From assembly GCA_903903925.1 (NCBI GenBank), contig CAIVAU010000183.1, forward strand, positions 64,069-128,068: a stretch of DNA of 64,000 nucleotides, in the 5' to 3' direction. This DNA comes from an uncultured cyanobacterium (lineage in GTDB: Bacteria > Cyanobacteriota > Cyanobacteriia > Cyanobacteriales > Nostocaceae). The notes beneath the pieces were generated by a model. The model did no database searches and had not been told where the DNA came from. It saw only the letters and a list, made by a program, of their open reading frames with translations. The translations under genes and the position numbers were made by a program. This document shows positions 1 through 8,731 of the stretch, in pieces (the first letter of the stretch is position 1; every line of letters begins with the position of its first letter).

Positions 1-665
1 CAAGAATTCTGGCGATCGCGTTTTTGATCATCGATTTGTTCCCGTTCAGTCCAAGGAAAGACATTGTAAATCACGGTCGGTTTGAGCGATTGATAAGCGT
101 TAGCTAAGGCTTCAGCAAGTGCGTGAGATGTTGTAAGGCAGTAAGTACAATTGCGGGCTAGGCGACTTTCAAGTGCTGCGAGTTGAGCGGTTGGTCGTGT
201 CGTATGAACTTCTGGTAAGAGGTCTTGCGAAAACCAATCTTCAAAATCTACACCAACTTGAAAGCCATCGTTGAGAAGTTGATTACCTACCCAAAGCCCT
301 GCTTCTGAGTGAACAATAGTCAAGTCAGCACGAGTCTGACGAGCTGTTTTGAGCATTGCCTGTACACCGTAGCCTATGAGTGCAAGTGAGAAGATGCCAA
401 AGAGTCGAAATCCTTCCTTGGCTAAGCGAGATTGCAGTCGGATACCCAAGTTTTTAAAACGATGATTAGGTTGAAAGTCAAGGATAGGTTGAAATTGCCA
501 CTTTTTGTTAGCCATCAGCAGGTGATCGCGTTTGACTAGTTCTGGGTCAAACCAAAAGCCCCGCACTGTGACATCATGACCAGCATTGGTCAGGGCTTCT
601 GCTTCTTTCTGGGGACGGGGAGCAGTACATAAATGTGCGCCAATTAGGATAAGAATCTTTGCCAT
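1..665 (-). CDS. Glycosyltransferase, GT4-like, N-terminal part (cut by window edge)
   Basis: The reading frame is open from ATG at 663-665 to the left edge (about 221 residues) with no stop. The N-terminus MAKILILIGAHLCTAPRPQK followed by EALTNAGHDVTVRG is the classical Rossmann-type start of GT-B glycosyltransferases (beta strand, turn, then a helix ending in GHDV). Further in, residues around 120-150 read TIVHSEAGLWVG and GVDFEDWFS, typical of the acceptor-binding half. The nucleotide-sugar-binding C-terminal half lies outside the window. It is the last visible gene of the minus-strand polysaccharide cluster. Donor and acceptor cannot be told from the sequence. The GT-B fold is moderately certain; the exact family is an inference. 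Confidence 0.75.
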   Translation of the reverse strand, partial: MAKILILIGAHLCTAPRPQKEAEALTNAGHDVTVRGFWFDPELVKRDHLLMANKKWQFQPILDFQPNHRFKNLGIRLQSRLAKEGFRLFGIFSLALIGYGVQAMLKTARQTRADLTIVHSEAGLWVGNQLLNDGFQVGVDFEDWFSQDLLPEVHTTRPTAQLAALESRLARNCTYCLTTSHALAEALANAYQSLKPTVIYNVFPWTEREQIDDQKRDRQNS

Positions 666-684
666 TAGTTAAGTAGTTGATTAT

Positions 685-873
685 CTACGCTATAGTTAAT
701 TTTTCTTCACACCACCACTGTTCTTTATGATCTATAGATATGCCTTTACCACTAAGGTTTAGGAATCGATAATATGGCTGGTCTAGCCAGTCCCAAAGCT
801 ATTCTGCATTTTCAATGGTAGTAATATGTCGGATTGCTTGTGCAAGATTGCGAATTTTACTGATAATTTTCAA
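685..873 (-). pseudogene. Small gene remnant with an internal stop
   Basis: Minus-strand frame beginning at a TTG (871-873) that overlaps the end of the neighbouring glycosyltransferase. It reads MKIISKIRNLAQAIRHITTI, then ENAE, an in-frame TAG, and then LWDWLDQPYYRFLNLSGKGI before a final stop at 685-687. The protein-like text on both sides of the TAG, including an aromatic-rich segment, suggests the start of a gene (perhaps a sugar-cluster methyltransferase or transferase) that has lost most of its length. I do not recognise the family. Chance open frame is the alternative. Confidence 0.35.
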
Positions 874-1843
874 GTATTTCCATAATTTCAAGGTGGTTTT
901 TAGCACATTTCTCTAGCGTAAGATTTTCGAGAATATAATTTCTTGGGTTAAATTTTTTAAGCTTGAGGTTTTCAAGAAACTCTTCGAGTTTTGTGGAAAA
1001 TTCATTAATATTATTGAACTTGACACCACAGCGCTCATCCCAATAAGGGACAGAGGTTGCAGGGATGTGTGGCATCCCCCATTTAAAGCGGTTAGGGTCT
1101 AAGCATTCTCCCTGATCCCAAGCGAAAATTGGTACACCGCTTGATAAACACTCTTGGTAGGCAAGTCCTTGACTTTCATGCTCACATAGAAAAATCATGG
1201 CACGACAACGACTAAGAGCTTGTTGATAATCCTGTGGCTGATAAAAGCCGTAACGTAATTCTTCAAAGCTGAGCCCTTTTTGGGTTAAAGTATGACGTAT
1301 TGGCTCTAGGAGAGCTACAACTTGTTGGTCATAACCCCACATGATTTTGTTGTAAATTAGGAAGTCAACTGACTTGCTTTTACTTTGAGTAGGCTGCCAG
1401 ATATCAGTGTTAATTCCAACAGGCCAGATAGTACAGCGATCTCCAAAATAAGGTTTATAAACTTCATTAGCCCAGTGCGAATGCTGTAGATATTTTACCA
1501 CTGGATACTGCTTATAAAGATTGGGCCATTCACTAGGATGGGTCATCAAGCCAATCCCAGCAACAATAGGATTTTCTCGGTTGTAGCCGTCTAGACAAGA
1601 AAGCCCCCGACCTAGAATGCTGACGCGATCATGTTTCTTTAATTCACTGAAAGGTAGATTAACTTTGTAAGAAATTCCTAGCTTATCTAAGCCTAGACAA
1701 AGATTAATGAATACTTTATCAATACCCCCTGGACGAGAAGATCCACGAATGATACGGCGGATAATTGGGCGGACATAACGGTCTCCAGGTAGCCAGCGAT
1801 CGCGTTCTGGTTCACGGATATAGTAAAGACAAATTCGGCTCAT
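857..1843 (-). CDS. Glycosyltransferase family 1-like
   Basis: About 328 residues. The C-terminal half carries the GT-B donor-site signature: CRAMIFLCEHESQGLAYQEC followed by LSSGVPIFAWDQGE, i.e. the E-x7-E type motif of GT4 enzymes that binds the nucleotide sugar. The N-terminal half contains GGIDKVFINLCLGL and a LQHSHW stretch in the acceptor domain. An ATG 27 nt further upstream (1870) would overlap the acyltransferase gene by 8 nt. I prefer ATG 1843 because it starts a natural beta strand (MSRICLYYIREPE) and has an AGG about 11 nt upstream. It probably adds a sugar in assembly of the surface polysaccharide built by this cluster. Substrate unknown. Confidence 0.8.
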   Translation of the reverse strand: MSRICLYYIREPERDRWLPGDRYVRPIIRRIIRGSSRPGGIDKVFINLCLGLDKLGISYKVNLPFSELKKHDRVSILGRGLSCLDGYNRENPIVAGIGLMTHPSEWPNLYKQYPVVKYLQHSHWANEVYKPYFGDRCTIWPVGINTDIWQPTQSKSKSVDFLIYNKIMWGYDQQVVALLEPIRHTLTQKGLSFEELRYGFYQPQDYQQALSRCRAMIFLCEHESQGLAYQECLSSGVPIFAWDQGECLDPNRFKWGMPHIPATSVPYWDERCGVKFNNINEFSTKLEEFLENLKLKKFNPRNYILENLTLEKCAKNHLEIMEILENYQ

Positions 1844-1862
1844 TTGATTCAACCTGAAAGAT

Positions 1863-2837
1863 TCATACATTATTAGCTAAACTCTTGGAAAGATTGATAG
1901 ATGGTTCCTCTACTAACTTATAAAAGGCATAAGCAAATAAAATTGACAAGGGGATAAGGAACACTACGAACAGATATTTTGCTAAAGGATACGAAAAGTC
2001 AATAATTTGCTCAGAAAGAACATAACATATGTGAAAAAAATAAGTGTGTGTTAAGTAAAGCGAGTAAGAAATTTTTCCCAAGAAATCAGTAATATTTGAT
2101 CTAAATTTAACAAAAAATATGCATAAATAAGCAAACAATGCAAACAGCATTCTTGTCCCAGATAACTGCTGTTTGCATAAAAAAAGTATTACTATAGAAT
2201 TTAGTATTGTTTCTTTTAAGGAAATAAATTTTATTTTGTATAAAAATAACACAATTCCTAACACAAATGGAGTCGTAAAGTTTAGAATTGAAATAGGAAT
2301 TTTCAAATAAAATCCTAGATTATTGCTAAAGCATATAACCATCAAAACAAACATCGTAATATATTTGTTTTTAGTTAAAAACGGATACAATAAACCTATT
2401 ATTAAATAGTATTGAAATTCAATTGCTAATGTCCAATAAACATTGTTGTACCAGGTTATGTTTGTGAATGGGACTAGATATGTAAAATGCAGAAGAATTT
2501 TATATAAACTAAAAGAATATTCTTGATTGTGAAACATTATCGTAGGGAATATTGTTAAGAAAACTGAAATATAGTATGGGGGATTAAGTCTTAACAGTCT
2601 ACGAACGATAAATTCTTTAAAGTTATTCAATGAATAATTTTTCTTGCTAAGCGCATAGGGAATAATAAATCCTGATATCACAAAAAATATAATGACTCCA
2701 TTTTGTCCATAAGCACTAACCGTTACAATCACAGATTCTCCGAGAAATCCTGTTCCAGCAAAGTGGACTAACACAACCATTAAAGCTGCTATACCACGTA
2801 AAAAATCTATAGTATGAATATACATATATCTATCCAT
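1863..2837 (-). CDS. Acyltransferase 3 family membrane protein (OafA/ExoZ-like)
   Basis: 324 residues, almost wholly hydrophobic, with about ten predicted membrane spans. The N-terminus IDFLRGIAALMVVLVHF is the hallmark of acyltransferase-3 proteins (RGIAAL plus the catalytic His near the end of span 1). FFVISGFIIPYAL and the RRLLRLNPPYY segment with its conserved Arg follow as in the family, and SYSLYLTHTYFFHI lies near the C-terminus. Such enzymes move acetyl or other acyl groups across the inner membrane onto sugars of exopolysaccharide or O-antigen. Its neighbours are glycosyltransferases, which fits. Base composition is noticeably AT-richer than the flanking genes, hinting at recent acquisition. 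An internal start at MYIHTIDFL is possible. Confidence 0.88.
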   Translation of the reverse strand: MDRYMYIHTIDFLRGIAALMVVLVHFAGTGFLGESVIVTVSAYGQNGVIIFFVISGFIIPYALSKKNYSLNNFKEFIVRRLLRLNPPYYISVFLTIFPTIMFHNQEYSFSLYKILLHFTYLVPFTNITWYNNVYWTLAIEFQYYLIIGLLYPFLTKNKYITMFVLMVICFSNNLGFYLKIPISILNFTTPFVLGIVLFLYKIKFISLKETILNSIVILFLCKQQLSGTRMLFALFAYLCIFFVKFRSNITDFLGKISYSLYLTHTYFFHICYVLSEQIIDFSYPLAKYLFVVFLIPLSILFAYAFYKLVEEPSINLSKSLANNV

Positions 2838-2956
2838 TCAAAAATCTAAACTTATTTTAGTCCTAGTATGTTAGTACAGCGATTCTATATGATTTGTAAG
2901 AACTGTGAACCCTCAAAAACCCGGTTTCTCAAAAAAACTGAGTTGCTTGCTTCTCA

Positions 2957-4117
2957 CTAATGATTTAGGATTGCTATAATTTTTTTTAAGCTCTTTGCAA
3001 CTGTATGTTCTTCCAATACTCGTTCCTGAACTTTACATCGCATCCTTTTCCTTTTTCTAGGATCAGCTTGTAAATGCGAGATTTTTTCCATCATCTCCTC
3101 TGCCGTATGATAAGTTTCAATTTCTTCACCTAATTCATATAGGTGATCGAGTCCTTCTGTCCACTCAGTTAAGTAACAAGCTCCCATCATCGGCGCTTCT
3201 ATGTCACGCATTCTAGAATAAGTATCAGGTTGAAAAAAAGGATAGTGATAGCTGGGATAGCGGTTTATACCCAAACAAATCATGCTTTTCTGGATGATTG
3301 TCACATACTCAGTAGCACTAGGTTGTTCTTTAACAAAATTAGAGAATACATCATCTGAAATTCTAGGTTGGAATTTGGTTTTCATTTTCCTCAGCCAAGG
3401 TAAAACACCTTGACTAGTAATCATCTCCCATTGATTTACACTGATCTGCCACAGATCATAATGTTGAGAAATGGAATTTGATAAAGTCGATAAATCGTTA
3501 TTCCATCCAGTACCTCGGATATCAACTACAACATCAGACTTTATAACTTGGGCTAGTAAAGCTTCTCGTTGCACATCTCTTGAACCAATAAAACTAACAC
3601 CATAATTTTCTTGATGTTCACAAGTTCTTTGATAGGGTGGAATCCAAACAGGCATAGGAGCATAAATATAGCGAAGTCCTGCCTGCTGGTACATTTTAAG
3701 AGCTTTATATTCTGGAACCCAGTGCAAGTTGAAGCAATAAAATTTTTTGGGAATTCTTTTGAATTCTCTAACATTATCACAGAAAAAATTTACACAAGGA
3801 ATACCTAATGATTGAATTTCTTGAATAGCATTGGTATCAATTTGCTTAGGAAATAGGTAGCATAGAAATAAATCTATTCCTTTAGTTTTGTGTAGTTGCT
3901 TGATAGATGATATAACCTGATTCCAGGTGCGATTGCGCCATTGATTTAAAGACTCTGTTTCTTGATGAACTAAGCCTTCAGCCCAATCAACACCCTTAGC
4001 TTCTAGCCACTGGTAACCTGCTTCTCGAATTCCCTGCTTAAAATAGGATTCCCAAAAGCTATATGCTGGTATGTTATGTCTTGTTAATGCCTGTTGGCAA
4101 CTAAGAAAAATTCGCAT
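2957..4117 (-). CDS. CgeB-like glycosyltransferase family protein
   Basis: 386 residues. The sequence resembles the CgeB/DUF3880 group of GT-B-fold transferases. The middle has GIPCVNFFCDNVREFKRIPK and HWVPEYKALKMYQQAGLRYI, then GVSFIGSRDVQREALLA. The C-terminal part has SRMRDIEAPMMGACYLTEW and LYELGEEIETYHTAEEM, the usual CgeB-type end where a region of the donor site precedes EEM-type helices. It acts in the cytoplasm on a lipid-linked or nucleotide sugar precursor. It is transcribed with the other minus-strand sugar genes; 119 nt separate it from the acyltransferase gene. Sugar specificity cannot be predicted. Confidence 0.75.
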   Translation of the reverse strand: MRIFLSCQQALTRHNIPAYSFWESYFKQGIREAGYQWLEAKGVDWAEGLVHQETESLNQWRNRTWNQVISSIKQLHKTKGIDLFLCYLFPKQIDTNAIQEIQSLGIPCVNFFCDNVREFKRIPKKFYCFNLHWVPEYKALKMYQQAGLRYIYAPMPVWIPPYQRTCEHQENYGVSFIGSRDVQREALLAQVIKSDVVVDIRGTGWNNDLSTLSNSISQHYDLWQISVNQWEMITSQGVLPWLRKMKTKFQPRISDDVFSNFVKEQPSATEYVTIIQKSMICLGINRYPSYHYPFFQPDTYSRMRDIEAPMMGACYLTEWTEGLDHLYELGEEIETYHTAEEMMEKISHLQADPRKRKRMRCKVQERVLEEHTVAKSLKKIIAILNH

Positions 4118-4224
4118 TTTCTTTATCGCTGATGATAGATAATGGAGTAGCCCTTGAGGAATTCAAGGTTTGCTCCAAAAATATAAAAAGTAACTGCTAA
4201 ATAAAAAATTGCAATCCAAATCTG

Positions 4225-4467
4225 CTAACCATTTACCATTACCTTAGGAGAAAAAACCTGTCGATACTGCCCTGATTTTAATTCAATATTTTTAATATCT
4301 GATAAATCTGAAGGAAGCAAATGTTTTTGATCAGTTGCTAAAGTGAATTGAATCAAGCTACACTTGTGCCACCATTTAAAGGAACGAGCAAGATTCACTG
4401 ACATTTCAACATATATGGACATACCAGTGGCAATACTTAAAACCGATCTTGATGAACATTTAGTCAT
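4225..4467 (-). pseudogene. Truncated glycosyltransferase-like gene (N-terminal 80 residues)
   Basis: 80-residue frame starting MTKCSSRSVLSIATGMSIYV, continuing NLARSFKWWHKCSLIQFTLATD and ending GQYRQVFSPKVMVNG. The opening (VLSIATG, NLARSFKWW, FTLATDQ) matches the start of GT-A-like sugar-processing proteins that I know from cyanobacterial polysaccharide clusters. Those continue for about 200-250 further residues through SPKLHLDKL and a DSDCL metal-binding motif. Here the frame stops just after SPK, before the metal site, so the product cannot be active. The roughly 100 nt downstream show no continuation in another frame that I could recognise. It is most likely a deletion remnant. Confidence 0.55.
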
Positions 4468-4531
4468 TCATAATCTCCTAAATTCTAAATTTATCTTATT
4501 GATGAATTCCATCGAAGTTTATCGAAATTTT

Positions 4532-5542
4532 CTATTTTTTTATTAAAAAAATCATAATACCTCTAGCCATCTTGATATAGCGATGATAGTATACACTTGC
4601 TTGTCGTGCAAATTTCCAGCCAAAAAACTTATTAAGTAATTCTATTCGCCAACCACCAAGGCAAGGTAGGTAATCAGTACCTCCTAATTCCTGTATTCGG
4701 GCTAATGCTGCCTCTGTAACCTTTGGATAGTTAGGATAAGCTAAAACAGCTCTTTCCTTGTAACATCTTGTCAAAGCCTTCTTTGCTCTTGGAGTATCTG
4801 TTTTTGCCAGGATATGTTGAGCTTTTAAATCTGTAGAGTGCAATGCTCCCCATTGAAGTTTTTCTGAATTGGTACTACTTAAGTTGCTACCAGTTTTATA
4901 TTTGCGATAGTACGAAATACCTGAATTGGCACGCCGAATTCCAGCACTCGCAAGCACAACCCGTGTGAAATACTCTCCATCATCATCAGGAGAAGGCTGT
5001 TCATCCCACAGCCCAGCAGTATCTGCTACATTACGAGGAGTTAGCCATGCTCCAGGATGCACCATACCACCTCTACCATCAGCTCCTAAAAGCCGAAGAA
5101 GCCAATTTAGGGGATCATTACTATCCACTAAAAATGGCAAACCATCTTCAAAAATTCCCTCATCAGGTTTTTGTCCATCAAAAAAATGGACTGTTCCACA
5201 AACAGCTAGCATATCGGGCGAGTTTTGTTGTAGGAGTCGGATTTGCTTTTCTATCTTTTGAGGGCTCAGTAAATCATCTGCATCTAAGTACTGAAGAAAA
5301 TCTCCTTGAGCTTCTTGAAGAGCACGATTTCTAGCAGAACCTGCTCCTTTATTTTCCTGGTTAATAACTTTGACAATTGATGACTCAAAGCATTTGGCAA
5401 TTTCTAGGCTGCTATCTGTTGAGCCATCATTTACTACAATGATTTCTTTGTTCTGCCAAGTCTGTGCTAATCCAGACTTTATCGTTTCAGCAATCCAATG
5501 CTCAGCATTGTAGCAGGGAATAAGGATGGAAACTATAGACAT
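4532..5542 (-). CDS. GT2 family glycosyltransferase
   Basis: 336 residues. Opens with VSILIPCYNAEHWIAETIKS, the classic GT2 (GT-A) nucleotide-binding start. IIVVNDGSTDSS holds the first conserved Asp. FLQYLDADDLLSPQKIEKQI contains the metal-binding D-x-D (DADD). The middle segment WDEQPSPDDDGEYFTRV supplies the D/E-D acceptor-side base region. No membrane segment until the C-terminal hydrophobic patch. It transfers an activated sugar onto a growing surface glycan. Followed at a distance of about 250 nt by a second GT2 gene; a MITE-like element lies in the gap. Confidence 0.9.
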   Translation of the reverse strand: MSIVSILIPCYNAEHWIAETIKSGLAQTWQNKEIIVVNDGSTDSSLEIAKCFESSIVKVINQENKGAGSARNRALQEAQGDFLQYLDADDLLSPQKIEKQIRLLQQNSPDMLAVCGTVHFFDGQKPDEGIFEDGLPFLVDSNDPLNWLLRLLGADGRGGMVHPGAWLTPRNVADTAGLWDEQPSPDDDGEYFTRVVLASAGIRRANSGISYYRKYKTGSNLSSTNSEKLQWGALHSTDLKAQHILAKTDTPRAKKALTRCYKERAVLAYPNYPKVTEAALARIQELGGTDYLPCLGGWRIELLNKFFGWKFARQASVYYHRYIKMARGIMIFLIKK

Positions 5543-5618
5543 AAGATATTATCTGTTGTATGTAAATTTACAAATACTTCACCAAGAATTGGGTATCAAC
5601 TTAAGGCGGGACAGAATT

Positions 5619-5710
5619 CAATACTGCTCGGTTAAGGAAATCAGGTAGGCTGAAACCCTTGAAATAGCGTTGTCTAAGACGATCAAAAAGGGCTTAACCG
5701 AGCAGTATTG
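5619..5710. mobile_element. MITE-like element with 18-bp perfect terminal inverted repeats and 10-bp flanking direct repeat
   Basis: Positions 5619-5636 (CAATACTGCTCGGTTAAG) are the exact reverse complement of 5693-5710. Immediately outside, GGACAGAATT occurs on both sides (5609-5618 and 5711-5720), as expected of a target-site duplication. The 92-bp unit codes for nothing. Its core contains AGGCTGAAACCCTTG, which recurs in altered form in the element at 35814-35986. I infer a non-autonomous derivative of an insertion sequence; the parent IS is not in this window. Confidence 0.75.
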
Positions 5711-5798
5711 GGACAGAATTTTGCCTAAGCGAGGTTTAAACTCTTGCAGGCTAGAACCTTATCCCTGTCGGATTTCCCGACTTAAGTTGAGGGCCCTT

Positions 5799-6752
5799 TC
5801 AACCTATTCGCCAAGGCCAAATTTTACGGATTTTTCTGCCAATGGAGCCATGGCGAAAGTTAAGAGCATTACGATAACCTAACACTTTTATAAGCAGTTT
5901 CATTGGAAGACTTACAGCCAATACTAACTCTTTTTGACACCCTAGAGATTCACAAAATTCCAGATAGTTGTGTGCAAGCTGTAAATCCCCAGAAGCAGCA
6001 CAAAGACCAACCATACGAGCACTATCTATTCGTAGTATTGAGTGATATTTCTCAGGTAACTCCTTTATATAAAATTGTAGGGCTTTTAAGTGTTCGTGCC
6101 AACACGCCACATAAGAAGTTGATGAGTAGGTTCCTGAACCAAATCGATTGACTGCTAAAGGTAAAGGAAGACTATAGATACGAGCGCCTGAGTGAGCCAG
6201 TCGGATATGTAAGTCAGGATCTTCATCTCGCGAAAGTGACTCTCTAAAACCACCAATTTTTTCCAAGGCTCTACGACTATACAATCCGTTAATTGGATAA
6301 CAACAATGAGTGAGAAAATACTCTGTTGGGTCAGAATAGTCAGTAAGTCCTGAGTAGTCATGTATATGAAGATTTTTACCAGTTTCTCTGTCTATAACTC
6401 GTATATTTGTGATCACAACATCCCATTCATCTGAAAAAACTTGAAGAGTTTGCTCAAGAAAGTCTGGTTCTAGCCAATCGTCAATATCATGAAAATGAAT
6501 TAACTGACCTGTAGACTCACGCAGCAGTATGTTTCTACCAATTGATGGACCTTGATGAAATTTACCATAGATAACACGACCAAAATTTTGCTGGCTTAAC
6601 AGTTTGGTTGTACAGTCAGTACTAGCATCATCGTAAAAGAGAATCTCGTCAAAAGGTATTGTCTGGCAAGATATATTTTTAATAAAATCTAAAATATATG
6701 CTTCAGCGTTAAAGCAGGGAACTAGTAAAGAAACAGTAGGTTTAGTAGCCAT
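5799..6752 (-). CDS. GT2 family glycosyltransferase
   Basis: 317 residues. GT-A fold signatures in order: VSLLVPCFNAEAYILDFIKN at the N-terminus, ILFYDDASTDCTTKLL with the nucleotide-binding Asp, and LIHFHDIDDWLEPDFL with the D-x-D metal site (DIDD). FRESLSRDEDPDLHIRLAHSG, around residue 170-190, carries the ED catalytic region. Length and layout fit a single-domain soluble transferase. It sits 12 nt downstream of the next GT2 gene (6765-7793), so the two are probably cotranscribed. Specificity unknown. Confidence 0.9.
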   Translation of the reverse strand: MATKPTVSLLVPCFNAEAYILDFIKNISCQTIPFDEILFYDDASTDCTTKLLSQQNFGRVIYGKFHQGPSIGRNILLRESTGQLIHFHDIDDWLEPDFLEQTLQVFSDEWDVVITNIRVIDRETGKNLHIHDYSGLTDYSDPTEYFLTHCCYPINGLYSRRALEKIGGFRESLSRDEDPDLHIRLAHSGARIYSLPLPLAVNRFGSGTYSSTSYVACWHEHLKALQFYIKELPEKYHSILRIDSARMVGLCAASGDLQLAHNYLEFCESLGCQKELVLAVSLPMKLLIKVLGYRNALNFRHGSIGRKIRKIWPWRIG

Positions 6753-6764
6753 AAATTTACTTAT

Positions 6765-7793
6765 CTAATCTACAAAGATATATTGGTTTTCCCAAGAACA
6801 CTGCTGTAAGAGAGAGCAGCTTATACTACCTTTTATTGATTTAAAGACCGATTTATAGAAACGTTGAACTAAAACACATTCATAGGTAACGAAACTGTGA
6901 GGCTGTGGAGGAAGCCCATAAATAGCAGCAATATTTTCATCATCCTCTCGCCAAAGATGATGATAGTTTACATGGGAAGTTTTAGCATCTGGTTGAAGCC
7001 GATACACTCCTAATGGAATTCTCAGATGGCTCTTTGTTTTACTAGGCAGTAGACGAATCCAAAGTTCTCCATCTACATTACAATTCATTTTTTCCCAAAT
7101 AGGTTGATGAATACTACTCTTCCAAAATGCTGCATGGGCGGCGATTAGACCACCAAATCTCAAGTAACGATCTAAAACTATGTTACCTTGCCAATAGCTA
7201 ATCTTGTATTCACTATCATAGAGATTTACAGCATCACCGTAGATAAAATCAGATGAATATTTAGAGAAATGTGTAGCAACCAACTGAAAGCAGTCAGGTA
7301 AATAAAAATCATCACTATTAATCCAACCAAAATATTCGCCACTGGCAAGGCTAAAACCAAGATTGATAGCATGTCCCTGTCCTCGGTCTTTCTTACTTTG
7401 CCAAAAACTTAGCCAAGGACTATATTTTTCTAATACTTGTTGAGTCTCATCATTTGAACCTCCATCAAAAATGATGAACTCAAGATTAGGGTAGTTTTGC
7501 AGCAATACAGAGCGAATTGTTTCTTCAATAAACTGCCCTTGATTATAACTTGGTGTCACGATGGAAATTTTAGGCCAAGGTAGTCCATTCGACATGACTA
7601 TGGGAAGTGGGTTAGTTTCTAAAGTCCAAGGCCATCCAGTTTTACCACTTAATGGAGGCGGTAGTTCTGCAAGAAGCCCTCTATTGGAGAATGGTACTAT
7701 CGACAAGGGAACTATAGCACCTTGTTCGACCAGTAATTGTCGATATTCACTTAAATTTGGCAAATCAATATCTAATTTCTGTTTCATCAGCAA
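6765..7793 (-). CDS. GT2 family glycosyltransferase
   Basis: 342 residues. The first 65 residues form a leader (PNLSEYRQLLVEQGAIVPLS and a proline-rich stretch) before the GT-A core starts at KISIVTPSYNQGQFIEETIR. Then come EFIIFDGGSNDETQQVLEKY, GQGHAINLGFSLASGEYFGW and the metal-binding INSDDFYLPDCF. This order (GGSxDxT, then NSDD) is that of the GT2 enzymes often found in cyanobacterial exopolysaccharide clusters. The start could be M3 rather than M1. Cotranscribed with the genes on both sides; 25 nt separate it from the methyltransferase gene upstream. Confidence 0.9.
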   Translation of the reverse strand: MLMKQKLDIDLPNLSEYRQLLVEQGAIVPLSIVPFSNRGLLAELPPPLSGKTGWPWTLETNPLPIVMSNGLPWPKISIVTPSYNQGQFIEETIRSVLLQNYPNLEFIIFDGGSNDETQQVLEKYSPWLSFWQSKKDRGQGHAINLGFSLASGEYFGWINSDDFYLPDCFQLVATHFSKYSSDFIYGDAVNLYDSEYKISYWQGNIVLDRYLRFGGLIAAHAAFWKSSIHQPIWEKMNCNVDGELWIRLLPSKTKSHLRIPLGVYRLQPDAKTSHVNYHHLWREDDENIAAIYGLPPQPHSFVTYECVLVQRFYKSVFKSIKGSISCSLLQQCSWENQYIFVD

Positions 7794-7818
7794 ACTTCCT
7801 CAATTTCAAACATAACTT

Positions 7819-8727
7819 TTAAGAGAGCTTTTCTATTGTCAACAGTGCATGGTCTTGCCACATTCCACACACTACAGGTTCTTTTAATAGCTCAAATCTT
7901 TTAAACCAATGTAGTTTATATAAAGCAAGTTTTGGAAATGGACTGTGAGGACTCAAGAATCGCCAGCATATTAACCAGGAAAATTCAAATAAAAATCTAG
8001 ACCATTTAAACTTAAAATGACGAATTGGTTTGAATAAAACCTTTACATTCGGCAGTTTTTTCTCCAACCAATTGGCAAATTTATGGTTGAGGAACACAAG
8101 ATGATCGGAACAGAAAAAGTACCAATAAGTAGAGCCAGCAAGCTTAATAGGTAGGCAATCAGTTCTTCCCGTTACAATCAGCAGTCTGCCACCTGACGAA
8201 AGACTACAGATGAGGTGACTCACTATTTTCATTGGTTCTCGCAAATGTTCAAAAACATCGACCATGGTGATGCAGTCAAAAGGGCCAAATGAAGATAAAT
8301 CTTCTGTCACTTCAGATCCCAAAATGTATAGTCCATTCTGTCTTGCAACTGCTGCCGCCGCAGTATTTAACTCGATCCCATGAACTTTAAGCTTTGGATA
8401 ATGTGGGGTGAGAAGGCGACCTGTCCAGCAGCCAACATCTAAAACCTTAGAACCTTCTGGTAACTTTGAGAGAATATCATCTATTTTCCGTTCGTGAGGT
8501 AAGCGTTCAGAATAGTTCCAAGGACTTAGTTCGACTTGTATATTGTCATAATGATGTCTAAGAGATTCTTCTGATAGAAGGTTATCCTTAAACCAAAGTC
8601 CGCACATAGAACACACAAGTAATTGATAGTCGCTTGGTAAGTCACTATCACCGTTTTGTTTGAGGCGATAGTGTGAATGAATCCTGATAGAATAAGATGA
8701 ACAAACCGGACATTGAGTTGCAGACAT
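7819..8727 (-). CDS. Class I SAM-dependent methyltransferase with N-terminal zinc ribbon
   Basis: 302 residues from the ATG at 8727. I chose this start rather than one 42 nt upstream because it begins MSATQCPVCSS and leaves 4 nt to the preceding FkbM gene instead of an overlap. Residues 5-50 hold two CxxC pairs (CPVC and CSMC), a zinc-ribbon seen in sugar C- or O-methyltransferases. GSKVLDVGCWTGRLL (about residue 100) is the SAM-binding motif I (D-x-G-x-x-x-G). FDCITMVDVFEHLREP is motif II-III, and SSGGRLLIVTGRTDC follows. It likely methylates a nucleotide sugar or glycan in the same polysaccharide pathway. Confidence 0.85.
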   Translation of the reverse strand: MSATQCPVCSSYSIRIHSHYRLKQNGDSDLPSDYQLLVCSMCGLWFKDNLLSEESLRHHYDNIQVELSPWNYSERLPHERKIDDILSKLPEGSKVLDVGCWTGRLLTPHYPKLKVHGIELNTAAAAVARQNGLYILGSEVTEDLSSFGPFDCITMVDVFEHLREPMKIVSHLICSLSSGGRLLIVTGRTDCLPIKLAGSTYWYFFCSDHLVFLNHKFANWLEKKLPNVKVLFKPIRHFKFKWSRFLFEFSWLICWRFLSPHSPFPKLALYKLHWFKRFELLKEPVVCGMWQDHALLTIEKLS

Positions 8728-8731
8728 TATT

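Noticed and set aside
3611..3808. Plus-strand 65-codon open frame
   Set aside because: Shadow of the CgeB-like gene on the opposite strand; no ribosome-binding site or recognisable sequence.
4364..4546. Plus-strand 60-codon open frame
   Set aside because: Lies antisense to the truncated GT-like gene and has no protein-like features.
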